A stretch of 64,000 nucleotides of DNA from Methanobacteriales archaeon HGW-Methanobacteriales-1 (GTDB taxonomy: Archaea; Methanobacteriota; Methanobacteria; Methanobacteriales; Methanobacteriaceae), in contig PGYO01000001.1 of NCBI GenBank assembly GCA_002839705.1, positions 62,001-126,000 of the forward strand. Reading direction: 5' to 3'. Below the pieces are notes generated by a model. It made no database searches and was not told the origin of the DNA. It saw only the letters and a list, made by a program, of their open reading frames with translations. Below are positions 1-8,930 of this stretch, piece by piece. The number at the start of each line of letters is the position of its first letter. Position 1 is the first letter of the stretch. Made by a program: the position numbers and the translations under genes.

Positions 1-795
1 GGATTGAAAAAAGATCCGGAAGCGGCGGGAGAACGAAAAAGAGGCACAGTTACTTTTAGAAACACCGGAAAAGGTGTGGGCAAAGTTTATATTTACCGTG
101 AGGATAGGGTTGCCACTCCATCACATAATATTATTGGAAATGTTGAGCAAGGCATACAACTTATGGATATAGCCAAAAAAGACGATGAAGTCACTTTTAA
201 AATTGAACCAGAACGTATTATGGCTCTGGCCATGACTCAAAAAGAAGCAGAGGCCTTCCTAAAGATGAGAGGAATTGAACATATTCGTGATGGGTTAACT
301 GATGATGATGCATTGGTAGTTAGTCAGGAACCTCAATTTACCATGGATATTGTTAAAGAAAAGAAAGTAAAAACTTTAGGAATTAATAAAAATAATTTAA
401 TAGAAGTTGAATTCAATAAAGAAGCTCCACGTTCTACATGGTACTTTAAAAAGATTTCTGGTTTGATTGATGCTCCTTTAGGATCTATAAAAGTGCATTT
501 TGCTTTTCCTGGAATGAAGGTAATAATGTTTAAAGGTGATTCTAAAGAAGCAAAAGGATTGATTCCCGAGAGTAACCCTCAAAAATGTGTTCATAAGGGA
601 GAATTGGGAATAACCAACATGTCCAGAAGGCATATTGGTATAATTGGGGTTAGATTTGAAGATAATGACGAATTTGGCCCGACAGGAGAACCATTTAATG
701 GTACTAATATTATTGGATCAATAACTAAAGGCTTAGAAAATTTAGAGAAATTTAAAGAGGGGGATTTAGTATATGTCGCCGAAAGAAAGTCCTGA
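1..795 (+). CDS. mmp3: Methanogenesis marker protein 3 (Mmp3), 5'-truncated by window edge
   Basis: The reading frame is open from the first base, so this is the C-terminal part (about 264 residues) of a protein that in this family is roughly 500 residues long; the TTG at position 4 is not a real start. The sequence matches the UPF0288/methanogenesis marker 3 family (the [21 protein letters not shown] segment, the late [14 protein letters not shown] segment). Known: Mmp3 is restricted to methanogens and related MCR-bearing archaea and was found in the ATP-dependent MCR activation complex. It overlaps mmp6 by 23 bases, indicating translational coupling in one operon. Nothing suggests a pseudogene. 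Confidence 0.9.
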   Translation, partial: GLKKDPEAAGERKRGTVTFRNTGKGVGKVYIYREDRVATPSHNIIGNVEQGIQLMDIAKKDDEVTFKIEPERIMALAMTQKEAEAFLKMRGIEHIRDGLTDDDALVVSQEPQFTMDIVKEKKVKTLGINKNNLIEVEFNKEAPRSTWYFKKISGLIDAPLGSIKVHFAFPGMKVIMFKGDSKEAKGLIPESNPQKCVHKGELGITNMSRRHIGIIGVRFEDNDEFGPTGEPFNGTNIIGSITKGLENLEKFKEGDLVYVAERKS

Positions 796-1264
796 AGTTT
801 GTAAAGATGACCATACTCGAACCAGAATGATTATTCTTGGTCCTGGAGCCACGATTAGTCAGAGTGAGTTGACCCAAAATTTGCACATGATGGAACTTCC
901 TTTGACCATAAAATCAACCTGTTATGGGGCCATGGTTTATGGAGATCAGGAATATGTCGATCAGGCTGTTGAAAGAGCTAGAAAACTGGATCCATATAAT
1001 ATATTTACCAAAGATCGTGGTTTCCCACCAGGTGACCCCAGGAGATGCAGGGGCCATAGGGGGGCTGCAAGAGAAGGTTATCATCAACTGGAAAAGGAAT
1101 TTAAATTACTGGGCTTTGTTGGTGAAGCTTTAAAAAAGCCGCAAAAAGTTGAAATTGAGGAACCAGAAAAAGTTTCGGTGGATGATTTCCGCAAAATAGT
1201 TGAAAATTCCTATTCCAAATCTAAATCATCAGATAAATCATCAAAAATTCAAGATGAGGGCTAA
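773..1264 (+). CDS. mmp6: Methanogenesis marker protein 6 (Mmp6)
   Basis: The 163-residue product matches the methanogenesis marker 6 family, with the conserved core [17 protein letters not shown] near residue 16 and the Gly/Arg-rich [20 protein letters not shown] segment around residue 84. The ATG at 773 is preceded by GAGGGGGAT at good spacing, inside the end of mmp3. The last 40 or so residues are Ser/Lys-rich and probably disordered. The function is not established biochemically; by context and phylogenetic restriction it belongs with maturation or activation of methyl-coenzyme M reductase. The next gene follows after 2 bases. Confidence 0.88.
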   Translation: MSPKESPEVCKDDHTRTRMIILGPGATISQSELTQNLHMMELPLTIKSTCYGAMVYGDQEYVDQAVERARKLDPYNIFTKDRGFPPGDPRRCRGHRGAAREGYHQLEKEFKLLGFVGEALKKPQKVEIEEPEKVSVDDFRKIVENSYSKSKSSDKSSKIQDEG

Positions 1265-1266
1265 AA

Positions 1267-1650
1267 ATGAAAATTACTCCATCATCAACTGGAAAAGATA
1301 TTGAAAGCATGGCACTGGCCATTCACGAACTGATTAATAACCTGCCCCTTACTATGCGAACTAAAAATTCAAAAGGAGTACGCATAGAAGAAGGTGAAGT
1401 TATTGATTACGAATATACTGGTCCTGTTTTAGAAAAAGTTTTAGAAACTGGACAAACCATACATGGGGAGCCTGAATCTGGACCTTATCAGGGAATGCCA
1501 CTGGTAGTTGTCCCTATAAAAGAAAATAATGAAACTATTGCTGCTATTGGTATAGTTGACATTACCAAAGGCCTTTTCAGTGATATGATTGAGATTTCTC
1601 GCCGACCAGAACCTATTAAAAATGAACCTTCCAAGGGGGAATTCTATTGA
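1267..1650 (+). CDS. DUF2111 family protein in the marker cluster
   Basis: A 127-residue soluble protein resembling the archaeal DUF2111 family. The middle (about residues 60-105) reads like a small ligand-binding or roadblock/GAF-like fold: [24 protein letters not shown] followed by [12 protein letters not shown], a pattern seen in small sensory beta-alpha domains. It sits 2 bases after mmp6 and overlaps the TTG start of mmp5 by 4 bases, so it is translated with the MCR marker genes. No catalytic motif is visible. By position it is a candidate accessory factor for MCR activation; that is inference. Confidence 0.75.
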   Translation: MKITPSSTGKDIESMALAIHELINNLPLTMRTKNSKGVRIEEGEVIDYEYTGPVLEKVLETGQTIHGEPESGPYQGMPLVVVPIKENNETIAAIGIVDITKGLFSDMIEISRRPEPIKNEPSKGEFY

Positions 1651-2093
1651 AAGTAGCTATATTTCCACCAAATTCACTCATACTCGCAGACTTAATCGAA
1701 AGAAGAGGCCATAAGGCTTTAGTCTTACAAAATGAAATAAGAAAAAAAGTTAAAGACCCAGAAATTGACTCACCACCTTTCAACCTCACTGAAGAAGATC
1801 CTATTAAAGGCCTTAAATACGCGGCTATTGAGGTCCCATCTGGTGTCAGAGGAAGGATGTCCATTTTTGGGCCATTAATAGAAGAGGCAGAAGCTGCCAT
1901 TATTATGGATGAGGCTCCTTTTGGATTTGGATGTATTGGATGTGCCAGAACCAATGAATTATGTGTATTCTATCTTAGAAAAAGAGGAATACCTACTTTG
2001 GAACTGAAATACCCTAAAACCAAAGATGAAACAACTGAACTTGTAAATAAGATTAACACCTTTTTAGACTCACTGGAGGAAGACAATGGTTAA
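1647..2093 (+). CDS. mmp5: Methanogenesis marker protein 5 (Mmp5)
   Basis: A 148-residue product with the hallmark of methanogenesis marker 5: an N-terminal [18 protein letters not shown] segment and a conserved cysteine pair in [13 protein letters not shown] near residue 92, followed by a Rossmann-like C-terminus. The start is TTG at 1647, supported by the upstream AAGGGGGA and by the 4-base overlap with the previous stop. The overlap with mmp15 is 8 bases. The CxxC motif could bind a metal or cluster; this is not shown experimentally to my knowledge. Confidence 0.87.
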   Translation: MKVAIFPPNSLILADLIERRGHKALVLQNEIRKKVKDPEIDSPPFNLTEEDPIKGLKYAAIEVPSGVRGRMSIFGPLIEEAEAAIIMDEAPFGFGCIGCARTNELCVFYLRKRGIPTLELKYPKTKDETTELVNKINTFLDSLEEDNG

Positions 2094-3321
2094 AATAGCC
2101 CAAATTTCGTGTGGAACTGAGTACAGTGGTGTTCAGAAAGAAATAGAAAAAGCAGCCAGTACATTTGGTGCTGAAATTATAATTCCTGAGACTGATATTG
2201 ATTATATTGATGAAGCTTATGAAAAATTTGGTTTTAACTGTGCCAGTTCAGGTATTAGATTAATGATTGCCCGGGCCATGTCTATTGTGGAAGGAAAAAG
2301 TGATGCCGATGCTGTTTTTATTGCTACTTGTTTTAGATGTGCGGAAGGGGCACTGGTTAGAAATGAGGTTCGGAGATTTATTCAACAGAACACTCGCCTA
2401 CCAGTGGTAACTTATTCTTTCACTGAGAGAACCAAGGCAGATGAGTTATTTATCCGAATGGAGGCACTTTCCACTATCGTAGCCCGAAAGAGTATATTGG
2501 CTCGTGAGAAACAAGAAGGCCTAACTCTAGGAGTAGATTCTGGTTCTACCACCACTAAAGTTGTTTTAATGGAAAATAATGAGGTTATTGGGACAGGATG
2601 GCTACCAACAACTGATGTTATTGGCTGTACTAATGATGGAATTGCCCAGGCCATGGAAGGTACAGGCTATAGCATGGATGATATTGAGGGTATGGGTGTA
2701 ACTGGCTACGGCCGACTAACCATTGGAAAGAAAATGGAGGCGGAATTGATTCAGGAAGAGCTTTCTGTCAATTCTAAAGGCGCGGTTTATTTAGCAGGCC
2801 ATCAAAAAGGAGAAGCTACGGTTTTAGATATTGGTGGAATGGATAATAAAGTGATTACTGTTAATGATGGTATTCCAGATAACTTCACCATGGGTGGAAT
2901 ATGTGCTGGAGCATCAGGTCGTTTCTTAGAAATCACTGCCCGTAGATTAGGGGCTGACATCAGTGAACTAGGCCCTATGGCCATAAAAGGAAACTACAAA
3001 AATGCACTATTGAATAGTTACTGTATTGTATTCGGTATTCAGGATTTGGTCACTTCTCTTGCCGCAGGGAGCACTAAGGAAGATGTTGCTGCAGCAGCAT
3101 GTCATTCTGTAGCAGAACAGGTTTATGAGCAGCAACTTCAAGAAATAGATGTTCGAGAACCTCTTATTCAGGTAGGTGGAACCTCTTTAATTGATGGGCT
3201 GGTGGAAGCTGTTAGTGATGTCCTTGGAGGAATTGATGTTATTGTCCCAGAATATTCTCAATATATTGGTGCTGTAGGGTCTGCGCTTCTTGTTTCTGGA
3301 TTAGGTAAACGCCAAGAATAG
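2086..3321 (+). CDS. mmp15: Methanogenesis marker protein 15 (Mmp15), BadF/BcrA-type ATPase
   Basis: A 411-residue ASKHA-fold ATPase. The phosphate-1 loop [14 protein letters not shown] lies near residue 147, a second nucleotide site [12 protein letters not shown] near residue 246, and the family's cluster-binding segment [13 protein letters not shown] near residue 272. An additional cysteine motif, CFRCAEG, is near residue 85 in the N-terminal extension. This family (BadF/BadG/HgdC activators) uses ATP hydrolysis at a subunit-bridging iron-sulfur cluster to drive low-potential electron transfer. In the MCR context, an ATP-driven reductive role in lowering nickel in F430 is a natural inference, but the activation ATPase known biochemically is component A2. 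Confidence 0.9.
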   Translation: MVKIAQISCGTEYSGVQKEIEKAASTFGAEIIIPETDIDYIDEAYEKFGFNCASSGIRLMIARAMSIVEGKSDADAVFIATCFRCAEGALVRNEVRRFIQQNTRLPVVTYSFTERTKADELFIRMEALSTIVARKSILAREKQEGLTLGVDSGSTTTKVVLMENNEVIGTGWLPTTDVIGCTNDGIAQAMEGTGYSMDDIEGMGVTGYGRLTIGKKMEAELIQEELSVNSKGAVYLAGHQKGEATVLDIGGMDNKVITVNDGIPDNFTMGGICAGASGRFLEITARRLGADISELGPMAIKGNYKNALLNSYCIVFGIQDLVTSLAAGSTKEDVAAAACHSVAEQVYEQQLQEIDVREPLIQVGGTSLIDGLVEAVSDVLGGIDVIVPEYSQYIGAVGSALLVSGLGKRQE

Positions 3322-3380
3322 TTATTAGCTAGAATTGTGAATTATTATTTAATATCTGTCAAATTTAAAGAGGACTTTGA

Positions 3381-3947
3381 ATGTTAGTAGAATGTTACGA
3401 TACTAAAGGGGCTGCAGTTTACGAGTTGATAATAAAACAAGTAACTCATGATTTGCAAATTAATAGGTCAATTAAAGACATGAGGGTATTTATTGACCCT
3501 CGAGAACCAGTATTTATAATTGCAGTCATGGTGGCCAAAACAACTCAACCCGTTTTAATTGAAGACCTTGCTACTTATTCTTATGAAGTAGAAGAAGATA
3601 AGACCACTATTCGCATTAAAGATGAAAATTATTTGCCTAATCTTCTTAAAAAATTATGGGACATTGAAGGCCGGGAGAAAATTCAACAGCCTAGCCGGTT
3701 TGAAATAATTATTGAAAACCCTTCAACTGATATTAAAGGAATGGTTGTGGTGGACCCAGTTGAAAATCTAAAAAGAAAAATCTATGATGCTATTTTTAGA
3801 ATCCTTCCTGAAGGTTTTAGAGTTATAAAAGATCTTTCAGAAGATAATATTGTTGCTATGGCTTGTACCGATGAACTTTTGAGGGACGAATGGGTAGAAA
3901 AATGTCGTGAGATGATTAATGATTTAAAAACTTCTAATTCATCTTAA
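3381..3947 (+). CDS. mmp17: Methanogenesis marker protein 17 (Mmp17)
   Basis: A 188-residue protein of the methanogenesis marker 17 family (segments VECYDTKGAAVYELIIKQV at the N-terminus and FRILPEGFRVIKDLSEDNIV late). Mmp17 is a component of the MCR activation complex. It is the last gene of the marker operon; a 59-base spacer separates it from mmp15, with its own ribosome binding site AGAGGA about 8 bases before the ATG. No transmembrane segment or cysteine cluster is visible. The downstream 240 bases carry a palindrome and the nifB promoter. Confidence 0.88.
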   Translation: MLVECYDTKGAAVYELIIKQVTHDLQINRSIKDMRVFIDPREPVFIIAVMVAKTTQPVLIEDLATYSYEVEEDKTTIRIKDENYLPNLLKKLWDIEGREKIQQPSRFEIIIENPSTDIKGMVVVDPVENLKRKIYDAIFRILPEGFRVIKDLSEDNIVAMACTDELLRDEWVEKCREMINDLKTSNSS

Positions 3948-4006
3948 TAATCTATTTAACTCAGTATTCATTAATCTGTATTTAATTTATATCAAAGAAG
4001 TTTAAT

Positions 4007-4026
4007 AATATAACATCTGTTATATT
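4007..4026. promoter_or_regulatory. Perfect 9-2-9 palindrome between mmp17 and nifB
   Basis: AATATAACA-TC-TGTTATATT is a perfect inverted repeat, 60 bases after mmp17 and about 165 bases upstream of nifB. It could be a regulator site for nifB, or a weak 3' hairpin for the marker operon. No canonical NrpR operator (GGAA-N6-TTCC) was seen in this intergenic region. Confidence 0.4.
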
Positions 4027-4138
4027 TGCCATTAGATATTTATTAAAATTATTTATATTATGAGTGATAAAATATTATTTGCTATTATACGAATAGTTTT
4101 ATTATAATCGAACAAATTTAATTAATATCTAAGTTGAA

Positions 4139-4147
4139 ATTTTATAA
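4139..4147 (+). promoter_or_regulatory. Probable TATA box for nifB
   Basis: ATTTTATAA lies about 45-50 bases upstream of the nifB ATG, which would give a short leader of about 20-25 bases containing the GAGGTCATCATA ribosome binding site. The assignment is by pattern only in a very AT-rich background. Confidence 0.4.
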
Positions 4148-4189
4148 ATTGAAATAAAATATTGAAAATAAAAATAAGAGGTCATCATA

Positions 4190-5059
4190 ATGGATGAAAC
4201 AGAAAAACAAGCAAGATTTGCTCACGTAACTAAAGCTCACCCATGTTTTAATGAAAAAATGCACGATAAAGTGGGAAGGATTCATTTACCTATCGCTCCA
4301 CGTTGTAATATCCACTGCAATTTCTGTACCCGGGAACTTAATGAATGTGAAATCAGGCCTGGTGTGGCTGCCAGAATAATGACTGCAGATGATGCAGTAG
4401 AACACGTGGAAAAAGTCACCGGAGAAATGCCCATTTCGGTTATTGGTGTAGCCGGACCAGGAGATGCCCTGGCCAACGAAGATACCTTCAAATTCTTTAA
4501 AAAAGCTAGTGAAGAGTTTCCAGATCTTATAAAATGTATGAGTACCAATGGTTTGCTCTTAGCCGATAAAGCAGATGAACTGGCAGACTTAAATATTAAC
4601 ACGATCACCGTAACCGTGAATGCAGTAGATCCTCAAATTGGAAAAGAAATTTACTCCCATGTAGTTTATGATGGCCAGGTTTATGAAGGAGAAGAGGCCT
4701 TTAAATTACTCTCTAAAAACCAACTGGATGGTATTGAAAAGATCACTGAGAAAGGTATCATCGTTAAGGTGAACAGTGTCTTAATCCCGGGATTAAATGA
4801 TGAACACATCGCGGATATTGCCCGAGAGGTCAAAAAAAGAGGGGCTTCTTTAATGAATGTTATCCCCTTAATTCCACTGGGAAAAATGAAAGATTTCTCT
4901 AGGCCGACTTGTGCCCAGATTGAAAAAGTTAGGGACGAAGTGGAAGAGATAATTCCTATATTCCGGGCATGTACTCAGTGCCGGGCCGATGCCTATGGAA
5001 TTCCAGGTAAAAAGAGTGAAGATAAGCATTTAGATATGACTCCGGCCAGTCATTACTAA
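4190..5059 (+). CDS. nifB: NifB, radical SAM FeMo-cofactor-type cluster synthase (short archaeal form)
   Basis: The 289-residue product has the radical SAM motif Cx3Cx2C at residues 39, 43 and 46 (RCNIHCNFCTREL), the NifB entry motif HPCFNEKMHDKVGRIHLPIA just before it, GVAGPGDALAN (SAM binding), and a C-terminal CxxC at residues 261/264. NifB fuses two Fe4S4 clusters with carbide insertion to make the Fe8S9C NifB-co (L-cluster). This is the short stand-alone form without the NifX-like domain. The window holds no other nif gene, and the neighbour upstream is the MCR activation operon. The start follows AAGAGGTCATCATA. Confidence 0.93.
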   Translation: MDETEKQARFAHVTKAHPCFNEKMHDKVGRIHLPIAPRCNIHCNFCTRELNECEIRPGVAARIMTADDAVEHVEKVTGEMPISVIGVAGPGDALANEDTFKFFKKASEEFPDLIKCMSTNGLLLADKADELADLNINTITVTVNAVDPQIGKEIYSHVVYDGQVYEGEEAFKLLSKNQLDGIEKITEKGIIVKVNSVLIPGLNDEHIADIAREVKKRGASLMNVIPLIPLGKMKDFSRPTCAQIEKVRDEVEEIIPIFRACTQCRADAYGIPGKKSEDKHLDMTPASHY

Positions 5060-5138
5060 ACTAAATCTGTTTTTATTTCTATTTTTACTTTAATTAATTT
5101 TTTTATTAGGCAATATCAAGTTATTTAATACTGGAGTT

Positions 5139-5882
5139 TTATAACTCAACTTCTAACAAACTCGTAATTTCTTTTTTCAGATTTAAAAACTCAGGTGCTG
5201 AACGGTCGCGAATCCTCTCCAGGCCAATATTAAAAGTTTTGATTATTTTTCCAGGGCTATGGCTTAAAACAACCACTCGATCGGCCAGAAAAATAGCTTC
5301 ATCCACATTATGAGTTACGAATATAACTGTTTTCTGTTCTTCACTCCAAATGCGTACCAGTTCTTCTTGAAGTTTGTGTCTGGTCTGAACATCCAGAGCG
5401 GAAAATGGTTCATCCATTAAAAGAACTTGGGGGTCATTGACCAGAGAACGGGCAATAGCAACCCTTTGTTTCATGCCTCCGGATAATTCTTTAGGGAAAC
5501 TGTTCTCGTACTGGGATAAACCAACCATTTTCAAGTATTTTCTGGCTTTCTGGTATCTTTCTTCTTCTTCCAGCCCTTTTACTTCTAACCCAAAGGCTAC
5601 ATTATCCAATACATTACGCCATGGAAATAATGAGTACTGTTGGAATACATAGCCTCTTTCTCGGCTGGGGCCAGTTATTTTAGCTTCACCCTCAAGTATA
5701 TGACCTTCGGTGGGGAAGTCCAATCCAGCAATCATACGAAGTAGGGTGGTTTTTCCACAACCTGAGGGGCCCACAATACACAGAAATTCTCCTTTATTCA
5801 CATTTAAATTGATATTTTGGAGGCTCTTATGTTCTTTTTCTTCTTGAATGAAACTTTTAGTAATATTTTCTAAGGTTATCAC
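5139..5882 (-). CDS. ABC importer ATPase, nitrate/sulfonate/taurine (SsuB/TauB) type
   Basis: A 247-residue ATP-binding subunit with Walker A GPSGCGKTT (residues 38-46), a Q-loop FQQYSLFPW, the signature LSGGMKQRV, Walker B LLMDEPFSALD and the switch His in FVTHNVDEA. These features and the length fit the NitT/TauT (SsuB, TauB, NrtD) family. Its start overlaps the permease stop by 4 bases. It is the last gene of a three-gene importer operon reading away from mtnA and converging on nifB. The substrate cannot be read from this subunit. Confidence 0.88.
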   Translation of the reverse strand: MITLENITKSFIQEEKEHKSLQNINLNVNKGEFLCIVGPSGCGKTTLLRMIAGLDFPTEGHILEGEAKITGPSRERGYVFQQYSLFPWRNVLDNVAFGLEVKGLEEEERYQKARKYLKMVGLSQYENSFPKELSGGMKQRVAIARSLVNDPQVLLMDEPFSALDVQTRHKLQEELVRIWSEEQKTVIFVTHNVDEAIFLADRVVVLSHSPGKIIKTFNIGLERIRDRSAPEFLNLKKEITSLLEVEL

Positions 5883-6616
5883 CAGCTCACCTCCTTCTCT
5901 ATTCTGCTGAAAATATAATCAGCACCTAATCCAATAACTCCAATGGCTAGCATTCCCACTATGGCACTTCCAGTATCTAGCATACTGGTGGAGGTGAATA
6001 TGAGGTATCCCAAACCGCTATTGGATCCTATCATCTCTGCAGCCACAGTACACATTAATCCCACACCCACACCCACTTTCAATCCAGTTACAATGCTGGG
6101 CAGAGAAGCCGGAACGGCCACTTTTCGCAGTACTTGACTATTGCTGGCACCTAATGTGTAGGCGGACTCCAATAATACTTTATCTACTCTTTTAACTCCA
6201 TCCATGGTGTTTATGAGTATGGGGAAAACGCTACCTACAAATATAATAAAAATTGCTGATTCCAGGCCCACACCAAACCATAAAATGGCAAAGGGTATCC
6301 AAGCAATGGGAGGAATAGGGCGAAGAATACCTACCATCAGACTGGAAAAGTCCTTCACTGTATTGGACCACCCCATTAAAATTCCTAAGGGGATGCCTAC
6401 CAGTGCAGAAACTGTTAAACCCAACACCACTCTCATTAAGGTTAATGAAGTGTCTTGAACTAATTGTCCATTCATTAAAAGGGTTTCAAAGGATTGTAGA
6501 ACTTCAGATGGACTGGGAAGAAAATATGATGGTATCAATCCGGTGAAAGTTGTTAGAATGGCCCAAATTATAATAACTGATACAGGTAATATTAGTGAAA
6601 TAAATATTTTTCTCAT
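5879..6616 (-). CDS. ABC importer permease, SsuC/TauC type
   Basis: A 245-residue inner-membrane permease with about six transmembrane helices and the conserved EAA loop ([26 protein letters not shown] spans it; key residues EA-x3-GA-x9-P). The length and motif fit the BPD permease subunits of nitrate/sulfonate/taurine importers. The gene lies 50 bases after the binding protein and overlaps the ATPase gene by 4 bases, so the three are one transcription unit. Confidence 0.87.
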   Translation of the reverse strand: MRKIFISLILPVSVIIIWAILTTFTGLIPSYFLPSPSEVLQSFETLLMNGQLVQDTSLTLMRVVLGLTVSALVGIPLGILMGWSNTVKDFSSLMVGILRPIPPIAWIPFAILWFGVGLESAIFIIFVGSVFPILINTMDGVKRVDKVLLESAYTLGASNSQVLRKVAVPASLPSIVTGLKVGVGVGLMCTVAAEMIGSNSGLGYLIFTSTSMLDTGSAIVGMLAIGVIGLGADYIFSRIEKEVSW

Positions 6617-6666
6617 TTTTTACCGCCTAGCAAGATTTAATAACTTAAATAAGATTTAAATAAAGT

Positions 6667-7623
6667 TTAATTACCTAAAAATTGTGTATCAAATATATCA
6701 TTTGCTGTAAGGGTTGTATTCAAATATCCTAAATTGTTTTCTATTTTAGCAAATTTTAAAACGTTATTCTGAAATGACTTATTAACTGAGGAGACAAATG
6801 TGATGTGTTGCAAGGATAAGGCCTCAATTTCAATATTGGTTGTTAATTCCTGATCAATAATATTTGCAGTCTCGTTAGGGTGTGTATTAACATATTCAGT
6901 TGTTTGTTGATGAATTTTAAGGAATTTATCTAGTTCTTGAGGGTGTTCTTTAATGAAACTCTCGCTGGCAATTATAACACAACAGGGATGGTCTTTTATA
7001 ATATCGTTTGAGTAGATTAACACATTTCCAATACCTTCGTAAGGTGCTAATGATACAAAAGGTTCATAGGATATGTATGCATCAACTTTATGGGCTGCCA
7101 GGGATGAAGGAATGTTATAAACATTTATTGATATTAAATCTACATCTTCCGAGGTGATATTGTATTTTTGCAGCTCATAAAGTAATAGGACTTGTTGGAT
7201 GGAGCTAACACCTGGTGTGGCTATTGATTTACCCTTCAAATCCGCAGGACTAGTTATGGTGGAGTTGGGTTCAACCACAATTCCACTACCCACCATATTA
7301 ACTGATCCCACAACCTTGATTGGAATTCCTTTACTTATTCCCTGCATGGCCGGTGTTATTCCAACGTAACCAATATCCACATCACCACTGGCCACGGCAT
7401 CTACAATATTAGAACCAGAATTTATTTGTACAGTTTTAACATTCAAACCATTGTTTTCATAGGTTTTATTATGTTTGGCCACCAAAAGAGCAGCGCTGTG
7501 ATCTGTGGGTAGATATCCTACTTCAATCACATTCTGATCCTCCGGAGCAAAAAAAGTCCAAAGGCTACCTGCTATTAGTAACAAAATAAAAATGAACAGA
7601 ATTAACAGTTTATAGTGCTTCAT
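6667..7623 (-). CDS. ABC importer substrate-binding protein, SsuA/NMT1-like
   Basis: A 318-residue protein with an N-terminal hydrophobic segment (residues 5-26) acting as signal peptide or membrane anchor; there is no lipobox cysteine. The mature part begins with VIEVGYLPTDHSAALLVAKH and contains VASGDVDIGYVG, the typical layout of SsuA/TauA/NMT1-like binding proteins. It is the first gene of the operon. Candidates for the ligand include sulfonates such as coenzyme M, taurine, or a thiamine-precursor-like compound; the sequence alone does not decide. Confidence 0.83.
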   Translation of the reverse strand: MKHYKLLILFIFILLLIAGSLWTFFAPEDQNVIEVGYLPTDHSAALLVAKHNKTYENNGLNVKTVQINSGSNIVDAVASGDVDIGYVGITPAMQGISKGIPIKVVGSVNMVGSGIVVEPNSTITSPADLKGKSIATPGVSSIQQVLLLYELQKYNITSEDVDLISINVYNIPSSLAAHKVDAYISYEPFVSLAPYEGIGNVLIYSNDIIKDHPCCVIIASESFIKEHPQELDKFLKIHQQTTEYVNTHPNETANIIDQELTTNIEIEALSLQHITFVSSVNKSFQNNVLKFAKIENNLGYLNTTLTANDIFDTQFLGN

Positions 7624-7853
7624 AATATCTTGATAAATTTAATTTAAATCAATATACTGTTTTATATTGGATTATTTAGATTTAAACTATTATTAATTTT
7701 ATCCATCAATTTCAATCAGCATAAAGTCTTAAGATAATAAAAATATAATTTATAGAAATTTAAATAAATATTATATTAAAATATTTATATTAAAACATAT
7801 CCGATATAATTAAGCAGAAATATCATTTAAAAGATTTAAGGGGTTAATCCAAT

Positions 7854-8783
7854 ATGAAAACCATGCTCTGGGAAGATAATCAACTTTTACTTATTGATCA
7901 AACCAAATTACCTGATGAATTAACTTATTTCACCTGTAAAAATTATCAAGACGTTATCCATGCCATTAAAACCATGGTGGTGAGGGGTGCACCGGCCATT
8001 GGTGTGGCTGCTGCCTTTGGAGTGGCATTAGCAGATCTAGCGGGTGAAGATCTGGAAAAAGCCGCAGACGAAATAAAAAGTTCCAGGCCAACAGCAGTAA
8101 ACTTATTCTGGGCCGTGGATCGGGTCATGGCCTCAGATTTCCCCTTAGAAGAAGCGGTAAAAATGTATCATGAAGATATTGATACCAATCGGGCTATGGG
8201 AAAACACGGTGCTTCAATAATAGATGATGGGGACACAATCTTAACTCATTGTAATGCTGGGGCTCTGGCCTGTGTGGATTATGGAACGGCACTGGGTGTT
8301 ATAAGGGCTGCTTACGAGGAGGGTAAAAAAATCAATGTTCTATGTGATGAAACCCGCCCTTTAGGCCAGGGAGCCAGACTAAGTGTCTGGGAAATGCAAC
8401 AGGAGAACATTCCAGTTAAGTTAATTGTGGATAGTGCTGCGGGTTACTTGATGCAACAGAGAGAAGTTGATAAAATAGTTATCGGGGCCGATAGAGTGGC
8501 CAAAGGCGGCGTAGCCAATAAAATCGGTTCTTTAATGGTGGCCCTGGCCGCCAAGCGATTCAATGTCCCATTTTATGTGGCCGCTCCCCTGAGTACCTTT
8601 GATAGTGAAAATTCCATTTATGATGTGGAAATTGAAGAGCGAGGGCCTGAAGAGGTAATTAACTATGGAAATTGTCGTATAACTCCTAAAGGAACTGAAG
8701 TAAGAAATCCGGCCTTTGATATTGTTCCTAGTGACCTTATTGCTGGAATAATCACTGAGAATGGGATTTTAGATCCATTATAA
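7854..8783 (+). CDS. mtnA: S-methyl-5-thioribose-1-phosphate isomerase family protein
   Basis: The 309-residue product belongs to the MtnA/eIF2B-alpha-like isomerase family: the phosphate-binding KTMVVRGAPAIG near residue 40, the catalytic-cysteine region THCNAGALAC near residue 136, the Asp region VIGADRVAKGGVANKIGS near residue 213, and the C-terminal AFDIVPSDLIAGIITE. MtnA converts methylthioribose-1-P to methylthioribulose-1-P in methionine salvage; in methanogens it takes part in salvage of methylthioadenosine or deoxyadenosine products. The ribosome binding site AAGGGGTTAATCC precedes the ATG. The gene stands alone, divergent from the ABC importer. Confidence 0.88.
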   Translation: MKTMLWEDNQLLLIDQTKLPDELTYFTCKNYQDVIHAIKTMVVRGAPAIGVAAAFGVALADLAGEDLEKAADEIKSSRPTAVNLFWAVDRVMASDFPLEEAVKMYHEDIDTNRAMGKHGASIIDDGDTILTHCNAGALACVDYGTALGVIRAAYEEGKKINVLCDETRPLGQGARLSVWEMQQENIPVKLIVDSAAGYLMQQREVDKIVIGADRVAKGGVANKIGSLMVALAAKRFNVPFYVAAPLSTFDSENSIYDVEIEERGPEEVINYGNCRITPKGTEVRNPAFDIVPSDLIAGIITENGILDPL

Positions 8784-8930
8784 TTTATAAAAAATAATTA
8801 TTTAATTTATTTAATTCAATGTTTTATTCTTATTTTAGTTTTTATGGATATTATTTCCTTAATTTTTATTTTAAAATAAAAAAAATATTTAAAATAATCT
8901 TTTTATTTTAGAATAATTATTTGGAATTAA

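Noticed and set aside
1-795. Mmp3 as a truncated pseudogene
   Set aside because: The frame is open through the first base of the window, so the missing N-terminus is due to the window edge.
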